From positions 209,322 through 273,321 of the forward strand of contig NZ_AOGY02000042.1 of assembly GCF_000332455.1 (NCBI RefSeq): a DNA stretch of 64,000 bases. Direction: 5' to 3'. The stretch comes from Leptospira vanthielii serovar Holland str. Waz Holland = ATCC 700522. GTDB lineage: Bacteria > Spirochaetota > Leptospiria > Leptospirales > Leptospiraceae. Shown here piece after piece: positions 38,565 through 46,870 of this stretch. Both the position numbers and the translations under genes were made by a program. The notes beneath the pieces were generated by a model, which made no database searches, was not told the DNA's origin, and saw only the letters and a list, made by a program, of their open reading frames with translations. The stretch's first letter is position 1. Each line of letters begins with the position of its first letter.

Positions 38565-39518
38565 TTATTTTTTGTTGGATCGAATGAAATCAAATGTTTC
38601 TTTAAGTCCTTTTTCAAAAGGAGTTTGTGGTATGGTACCAATTTCTCTTTCATACTGGACTCCACTCAAAACCAATGGATCTTTAGTTAGATACATCATT
38701 TCCACTACTTCTCTTAAAAAAGAATCAAAGATACCTGCGATCATTAAAGTTTTTTTTCCAATAGGGATCAAAAATGTTTTTTTACCTGTAATTTGTTTAG
38801 CAATTTTAAGGATTTCCTTTCCAGAAATGGTTTGTCCGGGTAAGTTCCAATTTCTTCGATAAGAGGATTCTTTGGATGCTACATTCACTATCATTTTGGC
38901 TGCATCCGGAAGGTAGATATATTCTCGTTTAACACCTGTTTCCCCAATAAACAAAGAGGGTTTTCCAAAAGCTAAACCTTCTAAAGTAGGATTCAAATAA
39001 GCATTTTTACTTGTAGGTCCATAATAATCCGGTAATCGAACAATGAGAGGTTTACTTTGTAACCAGCTGGAGGAAAAAATTAGTTTTTCCATCTCTATTC
39101 GAATTTTTCCTTTTTTTGAGTTCGGCTTTCTTAGGTATGATTCCTCAACCACATAACCAGGATTTGGTCCATAAACATAGATTCCGTCGACAAAAACAAT
39201 CTTTTGGAAATTTGCCTGTGCCGCTTTCATTACGGACTCGGCTAGTAATAAAGATTTGTCGGCCATCTCATGATAAGGAACGTTTGCTGTTTGAAAAATG
39301 ATATCCGCTGTTTTTGCTGCTTCTCGAACCGATTCCCACTGAAAAACATCACCTAATGCCAATTCCAGCTTTTCTGGATTCCCCAATTCATTTGCCAAAG
39401 ACTCCAAGGCACCTTGATTTCTGCCGAAGGCTATGGTTCCAATCCCTCTTGCGAGTAATTCCTGAACGAGCGCTTTTCCCGTTCCCCCTGTTGCTCCTAA
39501 TACCAACGCTTTTTCCAT
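38565..39518 (-). CDS. NAD(P)-dependent epimerase/dehydratase-like reductase
   Basis: A 317-residue extended SDR protein. The nucleotide-binding motif is GATGGTG at residues 8-14. The central part has VDGIYVYGPN, a partial match to the active-site region with tyrosine, and GPTSKNAYLNP. The C-terminal region is hydrophobic with substrate-site character. The substrate is unknown. Three clustered in-frame starts exist; GGAG six bases before the third codon set selects the ATG at 39518. It sits 50 bp downstream of tetR and has that regulator's operator immediately upstream, so it is the likely regulated gene. Confidence 0.8.
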   Translation of the reverse strand: MEKALVLGATGGTGKALVQELLARGIGTIAFGRNQGALESLANELGNPEKLELALGDVFQWESVREAAKTADIIFQTANVPYHEMADKSLLLAESVMKAAQANFQKIVFVDGIYVYGPNPGYVVEESYLRKPNSKKGKIRIEMEKLIFSSSWLQSKPLIVRLPDYYGPTSKNAYLNPTLEGLAFGKPSLFIGETGVKREYIYLPDAAKMIVNVASKESSYRRNWNLPGQTISGKEILKIAKQITGKKTFLIPIGKKTLMIAGIFDSFLREVVEMMYLTKDPLVLSGVQYEREIGTIPQTPFEKGLKETFDFIRSNKK

Positions 39519-39533
39519 TTCCATCTCCAATAT

Positions 39534-39551
39534 TTATTGATCAATCAATCA
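39534..39551. promoter_or_regulatory. TetR operator, copy before the reductase gene
   Basis: TTATTGAT-CA-ATCAATCA, with one mismatch in the second arm relative to the perfect copy at 40101-40118. It starts 15 bases before the reductase ATG. The duplicate in front of the adjacent tetR gene identifies it as that regulator's probable binding site. Confidence 0.7.
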
Positions 39552-39569
39552 CAAAAATTTTAAAAAAAA

Positions 39570-40100
39570 TCAGAACTTTATCTCAGGTAAATTCAAAACC
39601 AAAGTGAGATTACAAAAGATTCCTTTGGCGAGAAATACTTTTGCTGTGAACTCAGGGTCGGGAATTTCAGCTTTCTGAAATTTTTTCACGACGAGTTCGT
39701 ACAATTTCGCAAAGGATTCCGTTGTTTTCTCTCGGATAGAGGGTTCGGAAATCCCAAAGGCTTGCATTTGCAGATGGATTTCTTCTGGAAAGTTTGCCAT
39801 CAATTGTTCATAAGCAACAATCATCTCCCCTTGCAGGTCCAAACCTATCCTTAGAATTGGGATATTCTCAAAGGCGGAGTGAATCCTTCTGAATGCCTCC
39901 TCCAAAGCCGCTAAATAAAGTTCCTCTTTTGATTTGAAAAATTTAAAAATATACGGTTGCGAAATAGAAGCAGCTTCCGCTATATCTGCCGTTGTCGCTT
40001 TATAAAAACCTAAGGAGGAGAACACCTTTACGGCAGCCGTGAGAATTTCCGTCTTTCTGGTTTGTGTCGTATTTCTCTCAGTTTCTTTCGATTTCATCAT
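39570..40100 (-). CDS. TetR/AcrR-family transcriptional repressor
   Basis: A 176-residue regulator. The N-terminal helix-turn-helix lies at about 20-65 with TAAVKVFSSLGFYKATTADIAEAASISQPYIFKFFKSKEELYLAALEEAF, a clear TetR DNA-binding domain. The C-terminal ligand domain is variable and carries hydrophobic helices. It probably represses itself and the reductase gene downstream through the paired palindromes. The start lies directly at the perfect palindrome, so bound repressor would block initiation. Confidence 0.88.
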   Translation of the reverse strand: MMKSKETERNTTQTRKTEILTAAVKVFSSLGFYKATTADIAEAASISQPYIFKFFKSKEELYLAALEEAFRRIHSAFENIPILRIGLDLQGEMIVAYEQLMANFPEEIHLQMQAFGISEPSIREKTTESFAKLYELVVKKFQKAEIPDPEFTAKVFLAKGIFCNLTLVLNLPEIKF

Positions 40101-40118
40101 TTATTGATCAATCAATAA
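40101..40118. promoter_or_regulatory. TetR operator, perfect copy at tetR start
   Basis: Perfect 8-base arms TTATTGAT and ATCAATAA are separated by CA, and the site abuts the tetR start codon. It matches the site at 39534-39551. Confidence 0.75.
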
Positions 40119-40199
40119 CTAATCTTTGGATTAAGTCAAGGTAAAAATGAAAAAACATACCGATAAAATTCTGATGTATTAGGAAACAAAATTGAATCA

Positions 40200-40346
40200 A
40201 TGGCAGGGTGGAAAAAATCAGCTCCGGAATTATCAGCATTCAGCAACTGGCAAACAATCCATACACTGGAAGTATCTTATGTTCGCAAAGAAAAATTGGG
40301 TCCATTTATTATCGACCTCAAGAATCAGTCAGGCCAAAATTTTTAA
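40200..40346 (+). CDS. possible small protein or gene remnant (48 aa)
   Basis: An ATG frame with the visible segments MAGWKKSAPEL, NWQTIHTLEV and GPFIIDLKNQ, ending four bases before the start of the membrane-protein gene. No proper ribosome binding site is seen (AGGAA is 14 bases away). It may be a coupled small gene or the trace of a longer gene brought in with the foreign-looking segment. Confidence 0.3.
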   Translation: MAGWKKSAPELSAFSNWQTIHTLEVSYVRKEKLGPFIIDLKNQSGQNF

Positions 40347-40349
40347 ATT

Positions 40350-41204
40350 ATGAATAGCGAACTGGGAATACATCTCACTTTACTCCTTTGGAACAGCTCA
40401 ATTGCCATTCTAGCTGTAGCACTTGTTTGTTACTTGGCAAGTTATCGCCAATCCATTCTTTTTTTGCTTGTGATGACCATTTCTCTGTTAGCTGGTATTC
40501 AATTTACCTATGACACTCATCAAAATCCGATCAAAATCATGGGTTTTATCAAGCTTATGTTGCTTCTGCCCCTTGGCTTGGGCGCCGTGCTTGTCTTTGC
40601 AAGTTTTTCCGAAGATAAACAACAAAGGTTCCTAGTTTGGTTTTCTCGTTATATCAACTTTGCTGTGGTGGCGAATATCTTTGCCATGGTTTTTTCTCCC
40701 GATGGCGGCACCTATCGCGGGTTTCTTAGTCGTTTTGTATGTCTTGGTCTACTTGTCTGGTTACTTCAGGAAATGGCAAAAGAACGTTTCCAGACAACTC
40801 TGTTTGATCGCGGTTTTTTTATCTTTCGGTCCTCACCATTACAATGGGTCTATTGTCACGCTGCTTATCGCTTAGCACTCCTATCACTTCCAACCTTTGA
40901 TAGCCTACAATACCTGCTCCTTGAACCCTTGAGTCTTATCCTCATGTTTGTCCTCTATCACTTGCACAAAAAACGCTACTTTCTCCACTATTATTTTGGT
41001 TTTGCGGACACACTCGTGGTCACAACTCTAACGGTGCTTACATGGTATCCGATTTTGCCCCCGTTCGAACCCAAGGGTCCCTATGTCAGCAGTTTAACGC
41101 AAATTCAATGGGACATGATATTTATACCCATTCAGCTTACTGTATTCGGCATTGTTTTACGGGCTATATTCAAAAATCGCTCCACCCTCACTACAAACTG
41201 CTAA
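40350..41204 (+). CDS. multi-spanning membrane protein of unknown function, probably acquired
   Basis: A 284-residue protein with seven or eight hydrophobic helices and short loops. No family is recognised. Base composition is richer in G+C than the neighbours, with codons such as GGC, GCC and CGC clustered around 40560-40730. The last residues (TLTTNC) are encoded by a copy of the short repeat at 41188-41213 that also occurs in the IS91-type units at 53453 and 61879, so the stop codon is supplied by mobile DNA. This suggests horizontal entry. Confidence 0.6.
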   Translation: MNSELGIHLTLLLWNSSIAILAVALVCYLASYRQSILFLLVMTISLLAGIQFTYDTHQNPIKIMGFIKLMLLLPLGLGAVLVFASFSEDKQQRFLVWFSRYINFAVVANIFAMVFSPDGGTYRGFLSRFVCLGLLVWLLQEMAKERFQTTLFDRGFFIFRSSPLQWVYCHAAYRLALLSLPTFDSLQYLLLEPLSLILMFVLYHLHKKRYFLHYYFGFADTLVVTTLTVLTWYPILPPFEPKGPYVSSLTQIQWDMIFIPIQLTVFGIVLRAIFKNRSTLTTNC

Positions 41205-41213
41205 AATATTTCT
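41188..41213 (+). repeat. short repeat shared with the IS91-type units
   Basis: TCACTACAAACTGCTAAAAT and the following ATTTCT match positions 61879-61905 and 53453-53482 almost base for base. At those sites it forms one arm of the AT-rich hairpin in the 16S-tail module. Here only this one arm remains, at the end of the foreign-looking membrane gene. Confidence 0.6.
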
Positions 41214-41222
41214 AAGAGATGT

Positions 41223-41849
41223 TTACCAATACACGTCCAAAAATGATTTTTCCGTTTTTCGTTTCCGTTCGAATTCTAAGATAGCTCTTTCATTTTTTAA
41301 AGTGCTTTCAATATCATCCCAACCATTCCGGATCCGGTTGACTGATGCAGAATCCAAATGGAAAAAGAATGTTTTCTCTCCCACTTGTACTTCTAAATTT
41401 TCCAAATTGATCCTAATTTGAGATCCAGGATTTGTTAAAATCCATTCAGTTATAGAATGGATTTCTTCTTTTTTCAAACGAATAAGAGCGATTCCATTCT
41501 TTGCCGAATTAATGGAAAATATATCGGCAAAGGAGGGAGCCAAAATGGCTCGGAATCCAAAATCAGAAAGAGCCCAAGGTGCATGTTCTCGACTCGAACC
41601 ACAGCCGAAATTTTTTCCAGCGATGAGTACACTCGCATTCTTAAATCTTTCCTGGTTCAAAACAAATTCAGGACTTAGAATTTTTCCTTCTGAATCTAAA
41701 TACCTCCAATCAAAAAATAAATGTTTTCCAAAACCTTTTTTATCGATGAGTTTCATAAATTGTTTAGGAAGTATTTGGTCCGTATCAATATCCTCTCTTG
41801 GGATTGATACCGCCACTCCTGTATGGATTGTCCAATTGTTTACGTTCAT
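41223..41849 (-). CDS. leuD: 3-isopropylmalate dehydratase small subunit
   Basis: A 208-residue swivel-domain subunit for leucine synthesis. The motifs [39 protein letters not shown] and [17 protein letters not shown] are all conserved. With LeuC it isomerises 2-isopropylmalate to 3-isopropylmalate in the cytoplasm. GAGG lies before the ATG, and the start overlaps the leuC stop by four bases. The length fits the family. Confidence 0.95.
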   Translation of the reverse strand: MNVNNWTIHTGVAVSIPREDIDTDQILPKQFMKLIDKKGFGKHLFFDWRYLDSEGKILSPEFVLNQERFKNASVLIAGKNFGCGSSREHAPWALSDFGFRAILAPSFADIFSINSAKNGIALIRLKKEEIHSITEWILTNPGSQIRINLENLEVQVGEKTFFFHLDSASVNRIRNGWDDIESTLKNERAILEFERKRKTEKSFLDVYW

Positions 41850-43249
41850 GTCAATGTCCTCACATCTACAAATTTTCCGTTCACTGCTGCGGCGGCTGCC
41901 ATCGAAGGACTGACTAAATGCGTTCTTCCTCCTCGCCCTTGTCTTCCTTCGAAGTTGCGGTTAGAAGTGGATGCACATCTTTCGCCCGGCTTTAATACAT
42001 CGTCATTCATCGCAAGACAAAGGGAACAGCCAGGCTCTCTCCACTCAAATCCAGCTTCTTTGAAAATTTGATCTAAACCTTCTGCTTCCGCCTGACGTTT
42101 GACAGAACCTGAACCAGGGACTACCAAAGCTTGCACTCTTGGATGGACTTTTTTTCCTTTCGCAACTTCTGCAGCTAATCGTAAGTCCTCTATCCGTGCA
42201 TTTGTACAAGAGCCTATGAATACCTTATCAATTCTGATCTCCGAAATTGGAGTTCCAGGTTTTAAATCCATATACTCCAAGGCTTTCTCTGCTGTCTCTC
42301 GAGCCCGACTCTCTTGAAATTCATTTGGATTAGGAACAACTCCCAAAATGGATAAAGTCTGAGATGGATTGGTTCCCCATGTGACTTGGGGCTCTATATT
42401 AGAAATATCTAATTCAATTTTCTCATCAAAAAAAGCATCTTCATCTGTGAAAAATGTTTTCCAATATTCGATAGCTTCCTTAAAACTTTCTCCCTTAGGA
42501 ACTAACTTTCTATCTTTCAAATACTCAAATGTGATTTGGTCTGGTGCGACAAGACTTGCCCTGGCTCCTGCTTCAATACTCATATTACAAAGAGTCATCC
42601 TCCCTTCCATAGAAAGAGAACGAATCCATTCACCAGAATATTCTAAAGTGTATCCTCTTCCCCTTGAGGTTCCCAACTTCCCAATGAGTGCAAGAACTAC
42701 ATCTTTTGCAGTGATTCCAAATCCAGGTTTTCCAACAAAACGAACAGACATTGATTTTGTTTTCGCCTGTTTTAAGGTTTGTGTCGCAAGTACATGTTCT
42801 ACTTCACTAGTTCCGATTCCAAAAGCCAAAGCACCGAATGCTCCATGTGTTGCTGTATGAGAATCTCCACATACAATCACTGATCCAGGAGTTGTGAATC
42901 CTAACTCAGGACCGATTACATGCACAATTCCTTGATCGGGATCTTCCGGACCAAACAAACGGATTCCAAAATCTTTGCAGTTTTTCTCCATTGTATCAAT
43001 CTGCAAACGTGAGACAGGTCCTGCTGCATCTCTGTTTTTACGATCTCTTGTGGAAACATTATGATCCACAACTCCAAAAGTGAGATCCTTCCTTCTTACA
43101 TCCCTCTTCTTAGTTCTTAGTCCTTCGAATGCTTGGGCAGAAGTCACTTCATGTAAGATATGACGATCCACATATAAAATAGATTCAGAGTCTGAATTAT
43201 CAAAGATCCGATGACTTTCCCAAATTTTGTCATATAGAGTTTGTCCCAT
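41846..43249 (-). CDS. leuC: 3-isopropylmalate dehydratase large subunit
   Basis: A 467-residue aconitase-type subunit. The three 4Fe-4S cysteines lie in [11 protein letters not shown] and in [11 protein letters not shown]. Other landmarks are [37 protein letters not shown] and [22 protein letters not shown]. It is a cytoplasmic enzyme of leucine synthesis. GAGGG upstream supports the ATG. The divergent LysR gene 91 bp away is the likely regulator. Confidence 0.96.
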   Translation of the reverse strand: MGQTLYDKIWESHRIFDNSDSESILYVDRHILHEVTSAQAFEGLRTKKRDVRRKDLTFGVVDHNVSTRDRKNRDAAGPVSRLQIDTMEKNCKDFGIRLFGPEDPDQGIVHVIGPELGFTTPGSVIVCGDSHTATHGAFGALAFGIGTSEVEHVLATQTLKQAKTKSMSVRFVGKPGFGITAKDVVLALIGKLGTSRGRGYTLEYSGEWIRSLSMEGRMTLCNMSIEAGARASLVAPDQITFEYLKDRKLVPKGESFKEAIEYWKTFFTDEDAFFDEKIELDISNIEPQVTWGTNPSQTLSILGVVPNPNEFQESRARETAEKALEYMDLKPGTPISEIRIDKVFIGSCTNARIEDLRLAAEVAKGKKVHPRVQALVVPGSGSVKRQAEAEGLDQIFKEAGFEWREPGCSLCLAMNDDVLKPGERCASTSNRNFEGRQGRGGRTHLVSPSMAAAAAVNGKFVDVRTLT

Positions 43250-43271
43250 ATTTCCCTCTTGGTAAATAAGG

Positions 43272-43288
43272 TATCAAATTAATTGATA
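43272..43288. promoter_or_regulatory. inverted repeat in the leuC-lysR gap
   Basis: TATCAA-ATTAA-TTGATA, a 6-base-arm inverted repeat 23 bases upstream of leuC. LysR-type activators use paired sites in such divergent gaps, and this could be the one at the leuC promoter. Confidence 0.45.
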
Positions 43289-43317
43289 TAATGCAAATAA
43301 ATTGGTTTTATAAAATG

Positions 43318-43334
43318 TATAACTAAAAGTTATA
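43318..43334. promoter_or_regulatory. LysR-type operator at the lysR start
   Basis: Perfect 7-base arms TATAACT and AGTTATA around AAA, ending six bases before the lysR ATG. The symmetry suits an autoregulatory LysR site. Confidence 0.55.
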
Positions 43335-43340
43335 TGTCGT

Positions 43341-44240
43341 ATGGAATTCAGACAGGTCATTTACTTTCTAGAAATCGCAGAATCAGGCACATTCCAAAAG
43401 GCAGCATCTCGACTAGGATTAACACAACCAGCACTCTCTAGACAGATTTTTCTATTAGAAAAGGAATTAGGAGTCACTGTCTTAGAAAGAGGAGGAAGGT
43501 CAGTTCGACTAACACACGAAGGTGAAAGATTCTATCAATATTCTGTTCGCATGAAGGAATTATGGGAAGAAATAAAAAACGGCTTTTCTAAGGAAAAAGA
43601 ACTAAAAGGAACCTATTCTATTTCGGCTGGTGGGACCGTCTCTGCTTGGATCCTACCTCAAATCTTAAAGGAAATCCTAAAAAAAAGACCAGAACTTTCT
43701 CTTTCCGTAAGAGAGGGAGATGATAGGGAAACCAAAGACGCCGTATTAAAGGGAGAAGTAGATCTTGGGATTTTGACTGGCCCCATAACAGAACCTAGTT
43801 TGAATGTTCTAGAATTTTTATCTGATCAAATCGTTCCTTGCGCAGCAAAAGACCATCCTATTTTTCTAAAAAAGAAAATTAGAATCGAGGACTTAAAAAA
43901 ACAATCCTTTGTATTTTTCCACCCAGGTTCGGCTCTTAGAAAAGCAGTGGAGAAAAAGATAAAATCTTTTTCAAAAGAATTTGGTTCTAAGATAGCGATG
44001 GAACTGAGAAGTGTTGAATCCGTGATCAAATCATTGGAAGCGGGACTGGGGATCGGTTTTTTATCAGAGTATTCCATTGGCTCAAAACTGCGGAAAATTA
44101 AATTCGAAGAATGGAATGCAGAAAGGAAATTCTATCTATGTTATCGTAAAAAATCAGGACCTGGACTTGCAATGCTTGCTGAAGAAATTTTAAAAGCCTC
44201 AGAAAAATGGAGAGTCGAAAAGGAATCTTTTTCCAATTAA
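43341..44240 (+). CDS. LysR-family transcriptional regulator of leuCD
   Basis: A 299-residue regulator. The N-terminal winged helix reads FLEIAESGTFQKAASRLGLTQPALSRQI, the standard LysR signature. The effector domain follows, with a GTVSAWILPQIL opening and GLGIGFLSEYSI near the end. Its divergence from leuCD and the two palindromes between them point to control of leucine synthesis, perhaps with 2-isopropylmalate as co-inducer as known for related regulators; this is inference. Confidence 0.88.
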   Translation: MEFRQVIYFLEIAESGTFQKAASRLGLTQPALSRQIFLLEKELGVTVLERGGRSVRLTHEGERFYQYSVRMKELWEEIKNGFSKEKELKGTYSISAGGTVSAWILPQILKEILKKRPELSLSVREGDDRETKDAVLKGEVDLGILTGPITEPSLNVLEFLSDQIVPCAAKDHPIFLKKKIRIEDLKKQSFVFFHPGSALRKAVEKKIKSFSKEFGSKIAMELRSVESVIKSLEAGLGIGFLSEYSIGSKLRKIKFEEWNAERKFYLCYRKKSGPGLAMLAEEILKASEKWRVEKESFSN

Positions 44241-44295
44241 CAGGAAAAAGGTGACCAAATTCATATCCAATAGGATTCCGCAATGAGTGAAAATA

Positions 44296-44341
44296 TTTGA
44301 AATAGTTTGATTCCTAGTTTGGATTTACATACTATTTCAAA
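44296..44341. terminator. inverted repeat between convergent genes, possible bidirectional terminator
   Basis: TTTGAAATAGT and ACTATTTCAAA are perfect 11-base arms separated by 24 bases. The site lies between the stops of lysR and the barrel-protein gene. It is AT-rich and lacks a strong T-run, so termination is only probable. Confidence 0.4.
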
Positions 44342-44354
44342 CAAGTTTGTGATT

Positions 44355-45677
44355 CTAAAAATTAAAACGATAATTTGCGCCAACTTGAACATAACTCAAT
44401 ATTGTCTTCGAATCATAGAACATCGGAATTAATATTTGAGGCCCATACACTTTTAGTAAGATTTGGGACGGATCCGTATTTCCCCCACCTTCGTTTTCCG
44501 TGATATAACCAGATTGTAATTTGTTATTTAAGGTCATGTTACTCGCTTCCACGAATAAACTGAAATCACCTTTGACCTTCGTTACGAATTTCACATTCAC
44601 TTCGGTTCCTGTAGATTTCCATTGATAGTCTAGGCCGTACGGATTGTATCGAAAAGGTGCGGAATCCAATCGAAATTCGTTGCTCCGAAACGAGGATGGG
44701 CCTTGCATATCCAAATGCAAAATCTGCCCTTGCAGAGTAAATCTTTCTAAAAATTTCCATTCGAATCCAATTCCTAAACTATAACCTTTAAGTGAATTGC
44801 TAGTATCACGATAACTCACTCGATTGGGGTTGATTCCTGTGGCGGTAATCCCTCCGAGACTATCAACTTCTTGGTTGGTTTTTGTCCAAATTCTTTCCAA
44901 ACCTCCCAATATTTGAAGATCTAAAACCGGATGCGGATAAGGAGTAAATCCGATCCTAGAAGAAAGTTTTTGAAACTTTGTATCGCCGTTTCCGAGAAGA
45001 ACATTGGTAGTTTTGTCTGAAGTGGAAGAAGAGCCATTCCCACTTCCGTAAGCAAGCGTCTGAAAGCCACCGACATCGAACTTCCCTTTGGCTTCCGTAC
45101 CACGTATCTCGATGGTGAACCGGTCCCAAGCATAAAACAATCGTGCCGTTCCGCTGTGGTTTTTAGTTTTGTATGGAGTGGATTGCAACTCGGCTTGACC
45201 ACCGCTGCTAAAAAGAAGGCCCGCTACCTGAATGGTTTGGAAAAAAGGGCGGAGCTCTGATTGGCTCTCGCCACTTCCAACTCCCAAGGAACCTTCCAGA
45301 TAATGTCGTTTTGCATTAGAAAGTTGTTCCTCCCTTTTTTTATGTAATTCTACTTTTGTTTTGAGATTTTCTTCTTCCTGTTTTTGTTTTTCTGCGAGTT
45401 CCTTTTCTTCTTTGATTTTCTTTTCCTTTTCCGAAATCTGAGGTTCGATTTTAAGAGCTGAGGAATCGGGTTTCTTTGCAAAGGACACTTTTCGAATTAC
45501 AGACTTTGAAAATACTTTTTTGCTACCGTCTGCGAGTTTGATCGTCACAGAATCTTTGTCTTGAGCAAGGATGGAACCTTCCCATTTTTCTCCGGACTTG
45601 AGTAGAATCGTTTCACTACGGAGAGATAAATTTGAAATAAGAAAGACCGAAAACAATAAGAGAATCATTTTTTTCAT
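44355..45677 (-). CDS. exported coiled-coil/outer-membrane beta-barrel protein
   Basis: A 440-residue exported protein. A signal peptide of about 20 residues is followed by a small SH3-like domain (ILLKSGEKWEGSI, ADGSKKVFSKSVIRKV), then a strongly charged coiled coil (about residues 75-120, rich in KEEKELAEKQKQEEE), then a ~300-residue barrel with alternating strands (YLEGSLGVGSGES, LSYVQVGANYRFNF). The C-terminal aromatic F fits a BAM-targeted barrel. I recognise the architecture as leptospiral but not the function. It is transcribed alone. Confidence 0.78.
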   Translation of the reverse strand: MKKMILLLFSVFLISNLSLRSETILLKSGEKWEGSILAQDKDSVTIKLADGSKKVFSKSVIRKVSFAKKPDSSALKIEPQISEKEKKIKEEKELAEKQKQEEENLKTKVELHKKREEQLSNAKRHYLEGSLGVGSGESQSELRPFFQTIQVAGLLFSSGGQAELQSTPYKTKNHSGTARLFYAWDRFTIEIRGTEAKGKFDVGGFQTLAYGSGNGSSSTSDKTTNVLLGNGDTKFQKLSSRIGFTPYPHPVLDLQILGGLERIWTKTNQEVDSLGGITATGINPNRVSYRDTSNSLKGYSLGIGFEWKFLERFTLQGQILHLDMQGPSSFRSNEFRLDSAPFRYNPYGLDYQWKSTGTEVNVKFVTKVKGDFSLFVEASNMTLNNKLQSGYITENEGGGNTDPSQILLKVYGPQILIPMFYDSKTILSYVQVGANYRFNF

Positions 45678-46036
45678 AATTTTAGCCAGTTCAATACTTG
45701 TATTGAAGGATCATAACACATTCAATTAATTCGGCAATTCGATTAAACTTTCTGAGATCGATTTAGAAAGAAAAAGATCTTTCCAACGAATCAGAATGAT
45801 CCTAAGAAATTAAAGCTTAGTTTGTTAAAAAACTAAAATTTTCACAAACACACAATATAAATCATAAATTCAACTCCTTAATGGAAAGTTATCCTAGAAG
45901 CTTCCCTGTTTAATTTGAAAAGATTCTCATTGGAGAAAGCAATTTGATTAATTGAAAGTGTAATCAACTAAATTGTGACTTCTGTCAATACTATGAAAGT
46001 GCTTGCGAAATTATATCCAAGTCATGAAATCAGCGA
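45678..46036. other. intergenic region with an inverted repeat
   Basis: A 359-bp divergent gap. It contains TTGATTA and TAATCAA arms at 45944-45950 and 45961-45967, ten bases apart and about 70 bases before the next gene, a possible operator. No gene was seen. Confidence 0.35.
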
Positions 46037-46585
46037 ATGAGCCGGAAACTCTGGATTTTTGTACTTATTCTCAGTATTCTTTTTTCGTTAGGAGCAGAAG
46101 TCATCGCAGGGCTTGGCGGATTTGCCAGTGCCTTTTCTTCAATAGAAATAGGATCGGGGGCACTGCCAGGTGCGCGAGTGGGAGGACCATTCTTACTGAC
46201 AATCGTTCTAGTATTCCTGTTTCTCATCGTGTTATCATTTATTTCCTTACTCACTACCTCTGGAATACTGGGACTAATCAAAGGGTTATTCTTAGGTGCG
46301 ACCTTAGGCCTTTTATTCGACTATCTAGTAGTCCGAGGAAAAATCGAACCAAGCGATCCTGCAATCATACGCCGCTGGGCAGGCCGCGGCGCAGCATTCA
46401 TGTTTGTATTTGTACTCTGGGTTGGGATACTAAATCCGTTACTTTCGCAACTGGGCACGCATCCAAACGACGTTTTTAGTGCAAAAGATATAGTTGGGAT
46501 TTTTTCTACAACAGGAGTTTTTGTCTGCGGATTCTTTGCCTTCATCGGTGCAATGAGGTATTACTGGACGCGAGGAAAGAATTAG
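46037..46585 (+). CDS. small integral membrane protein of unknown function
   Basis: A 182-residue protein with four hydrophobic helices (about 5-25, 52-75, 80-97 and 118-140, with a last one near 155-175). Short basic loops such as RRWAGRG occur between them. No family is recognised and no operon partner is present. The start ATG lacks a strong ribosome binding site. Confidence 0.6.
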   Translation: MSRKLWIFVLILSILFSLGAEVIAGLGGFASAFSSIEIGSGALPGARVGGPFLLTIVLVFLFLIVLSFISLLTTSGILGLIKGLFLGATLGLLFDYLVVRGKIEPSDPAIIRRWAGRGAAFMFVFVLWVGILNPLLSQLGTHPNDVFSAKDIVGIFSTTGVFVCGFFAFIGAMRYYWTRGKN

Positions 46586-46821
46586 AACGTCTAAGAAATC
46601 TACTTTCAATCTTGTGATGATAGAATAGAACTTGCGTCTGTCATTTTAAATCTAAGGTGATTCATTTTTTTTGTTTAATAATTAATTCCCAGTTGTTTTG
46701 AAAACAGTTTAGCTTTTCAATAGATCAAACATTAATCTACCATTAGGAAAGTAGTAAATCTAATGGAGTGATTATCATTCGTTTGATTTTTTCAATCCTT
46801 AAACAAGAAGTTAACTCCAAC

Positions 46822-46857
46822 CATGAAAATTCCTTTTTCCCAACACCAATTTTCATG
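46822..46857 (+). repeat. 10-bp-arm inverted repeat before the degenerate HD-GYP gene
   Basis: CATGAAAATT and AATTTTCATG are perfect arms 16 bases apart, ending 13 bases before the TTG start of the next gene. In RNA it would form a hairpin next to the initiation region, so it could be an operator or a translational control element. Confidence 0.45.
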
Positions 46858-46870
46858 AAAAAGCGAAGTT

